Assembly (NCBI GenBank): GCA_017428025.1
Contig: JAFRRO010000079.1
Location: 1 to 39,787 of the forward strand
DNA: 39,787 bases
Source of the DNA: Clostridia bacterium
GTDB taxonomy: Bacteria > Bacillota > Clostridia > Christensenellales > CAG-138
Reading direction: 5' to 3'
Shown here: positions 38,194-39,787 of the stretch, one piece after another
Numbering within the stretch: the stretch's first letter is position 1
Layout of the letters: the number at the start of each line of letters is the position of its first letter
Position numbers and translations under genes: made by a program
Notes under the pieces: generated by a model
What the model saw: only the letters and a program-made list of their open reading frames with translations
The model's database searches: none
What the model was told of the DNA's origin: nothing

Positions 38194-38910
38194 TTACGCC
38201 TCGCTTTCCGAAAGTAGTTCCAAAAGATCCGTGATCTCAAAGCAGCCCCGCGGCAGCGTCTTCGGGCGTTCGCCCGACTGCCACGTGTGGATATACGCGC
38301 CTCTGATCCCCGCGCCGGCGGCGCCGCCCATATCGGCGATCGCGTCGTTTCCGACCATCAGCGCCGTTTCGGGATCGATGTCATACCGATTGAGGAGCCG
38401 CTCGAAGAGCCCGCGATACGGCTTTTTCATACCCGCGTCGCTCGAAAGCAGGATCCCGTCGAAGCGGTCGAAAAGGTCCAGCGCGTCCAGCTCGTCGTTT
38501 GTAAAGCACGATTGCGCGTTGGACAGCAGAAAGATGCGCCTGCCCCGCCGTTTCAGCGCGTCGAGCGTTTCGATCGCGTGCGGCATCGGACAAAGCCGCT
38601 TCGTCGAACGCACGCGAAACCGTCTTGCGTGCGCCGCTGCCGCCGCACGGTCTTCGGTGCGCAGCAGACGCAGAAACACGTTCAAAAGCTCCGGCTCGAT
38701 GAATTGCTCCGGTACGCCGGGCAGCTCCGCCGCGCGCCGGTGTACCTCGTCTTTGCACAGCGCAAGGTACGCTCTTTGATACGTTTCGGCGGTGTATGCC
38801 GCGCCGCGCGCGGTCGCGTCCGCCGCCGCGTCTTCCCACAGCGCGGGCTGCGATTCATCGGTGTGCACGTCCGCAAGCGTGCCGTACAGATCGAACAGAA
38901 ACGTCTCCAT
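38194..38910 (-). CDS. HAD-superfamily hydrolase
   Basis: 238 residues. HAD motifs: FDLYGTLAD (nucleophile Asp7), FLLSNAQS (motif II Ser), GMKKPYRGLF (motif III Lys) and MVGNDAIADMGGAAGAG (motif IV Asp). A helical cap domain (about 20-95) follows motif I. The tyrosine in place of the second Asp of motif I is seen in dehalogenase-like and nucleotidase-like members. Substrate cannot be predicted. It starts three bases before the end of the metallophosphoesterase frame's stop region and is followed after 4 bp by a lipoprotein gene, so the three are probably one transcript. It is not closely similar to the HAD gene at 9792-10550. Confidence 0.85.
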   Translation of the reverse strand: METFLFDLYGTLADVHTDESQPALWEDAAADATARGAAYTAETYQRAYLALCKDEVHRRAAELPGVPEQFIEPELLNVFLRLLRTEDRAAAAAHARRFRVRSTKRLCPMPHAIETLDALKRRGRRIFLLSNAQSCFTNDELDALDLFDRFDGILLSSDAGMKKPYRGLFERLLNRYDIDPETALMVGNDAIADMGGAAGAGIRGAYIHTWQSGERPKTLPRGCFEITDLLELLSESEA

Positions 38911-38912
38911 GC

Positions 38913-39787
38913 TCAGAACGCGTCCTCGATCGTAAAGTCCGCCGGCTGCTTGAAGCGCGCGCTGTCCGGAATCCTCTCGTCGGAGCCGATCTTGTACGTA
39001 CGCACCTCGACGGTGCGTTCGACCGGATCGAACCGCAGAATGCGATAGAGGAACTCGCCGTCCTGATCGTTGAGCATCAGCACCTGTACCGAGCGGTCTA
39101 TGGCGCCGTCACCGTCGTCGTCATAGGTCATCACGTTGCGGAAGAAGCCGCGGGCGTGTCCGCACAGGATCATGCGGATGTTCGGGTACTTCCGCACGAT
39201 CTTCTGCTCGATGTAGTTGCAGTAGGACAGGATCGTGCCCGGCCGGACCTGGAAGGCGTGCGTGATGATGACGCACGGCATGTCCGCATGCGCGGTCAGC
39301 ACCTCGTCGATCCACGCAAGCTCCTTGCGCTCGCGTCCCATGTCATAGCCGAGCCCGATCAGCAGGATCGGCGCGTCGCCGTCGTTCAGAACGGCATAGA
39401 ACATCTTGCCGCCCTCAAAGGTCTGCCCCTCCGGCAAACGCTGCAGAAACGGCTGTTTGAGATATCCGCCGTATCCGCCGCCGGTCAGGGAATCGTACTT
39501 GCCGATGTCGTGGTTGCCGGAGACCGGATAGAACGGAATCCGGTCGATAAACGCGTTCAGGCAGCGGTCGAAATGCTCCCACTGCCACGTGCGGTTCGGA
39601 AAATCGACGATGTCGCCCGTATGCAGCACCGCAACCAGCTGTTCCGAATCGATGCGCGTCGCAATGTCTTCGCCGAGCGTGTCCAGCTGCGCAAGGATCT
39701 CCTCGTCATAGGTTGCCGTCAGCTGTTGCGTGTCCGGAATCCAGACAACGCCGAACGGCGTCGGGACGGGCGTCGGCGTGGGCGTGG
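38913..39787 (-). CDS. Calcineurin-like metallophosphoesterase (N-terminus cut by window edge)
   Basis: 290 residues are visible; the frame is open to the right edge. The visible start is a Thr-Pro linker (TPTPTPVPTP), so a further domain or signal peptide lies beyond. Metal-binding motifs are in order: WIPDTQ (first Asp), HTGDIVD, VSGNHDIGKYD, VIITHAFQ and CGHARGF. In the last motif the usual GHxH histidine is Arg, which is uncommon. A Thr-Pro linker suggests export to the cell surface, where it could cleave phosphomonoesters or phosphodiesters. The gene leads into the HAD and lipoprotein genes with almost no spacing. Confidence 0.85.
   Translation of the reverse strand, partial: TPTPTPVPTPFGVVWIPDTQQLTATYDEEILAQLDTLGEDIATRIDSEQLVAVLHTGDIVDFPNRTWQWEHFDRCLNAFIDRIPFYPVSGNHDIGKYDSLTGGGYGGYLKQPFLQRLPEGQTFEGGKMFYAVLNDGDAPILLIGLGYDMGRERKELAWIDEVLTAHADMPCVIITHAFQVRPGTILSYCNYIEQKIVRKYPNIRMILCGHARGFFRNVMTYDDDGDGAIDRSVQVLMLNDQDGEFLYRILRFDPVERTVEVRTYKIGSDERIPDSARFKQPADFTIEDAF

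Overview
The window looks like a chromosomal segment of a Bacillota bacterium, most likely an uncultured, GC-rich member of the Clostridia. Evidence: AGGAGG-type ribosome binding sites, lipoprotein signal peptides of the MKK...C type, the rpsF-ssb-rpsR operon, a dcw (division/cell wall) cluster with a DivIB-like FtsQ and a PASTA-bearing PBP, a DNPR-type (diaminopimelate) MurE, and a YuaG/FloT-like flotillin. No rRNA, tRNA, transposase, phage gene or CRISPR array was found. Genes were called by reading; no database search was possible.

Layout. 1-3777: two secreted or surface proteins (a GLUG-motif protein cut by the left edge and a lipoprotein with four copies of one module). 3839-5338: a ComEC-C-terminus-like metallo-beta-lactamase protein coupled to a small membrane protein. 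5391-10550: a minus-strand operon HAD phosphatase - fused permease - ATPase - lipoprotein binding protein of the iron(III)/phosphorylated-compound ABC family. 10841-12679: an endonuclease/exonuclease/phosphatase-fold enzyme and an MgtC-family membrane protein. The ABC operon and the mgtC-like gene carry the same promoter-operator module: TTGACA, 17 bp, TAAGAT, 12 bp, then an identical perfect 18-bp LacI-type palindrome. They are therefore probably one regulon, perhaps for a phosphorylated substrate.

12783-16112: housekeeping block. rpsF-ssb-rpsR has an S6:S18-type leader hairpin; it diverges from holA, whose promoter predicts a leaderless or nearly leaderless mRNA. Then come a ParB/Noc-like gene and a 56-aa 2[4Fe-4S] ferredoxin. 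16397-18242: an XRE-type regulator with three tandem paralogous small membrane proteins. 18328-21143: a structure-rich stretch around a flotillin gene. It has a 35-bp direct repeat in two copies and two arrays of tiny hairpins joined by ATATCGT/ACGATAT linkers, one on each side of the flotillin.

21156-32620: a minus-strand dcw cluster rsmH-ftsL-pbp-murE-mraY-murD-ftsW-murA-ftsQ, with mraZ, murG, murC, murB and ftsZ absent from it. Divergent from it, 32826-37190 encodes both subunits of a type IIA topoisomerase with mixed gyrase/topo IV features. 37269-39787: a minus-strand set of a metallophosphoesterase (cut by the right edge), a second HAD phosphatase and a lipoprotein.

The most promising unexplained items are the mini-hairpin arrays flanking the flotillin, the shared LacI-type promoter module, and the four-module lipoprotein.
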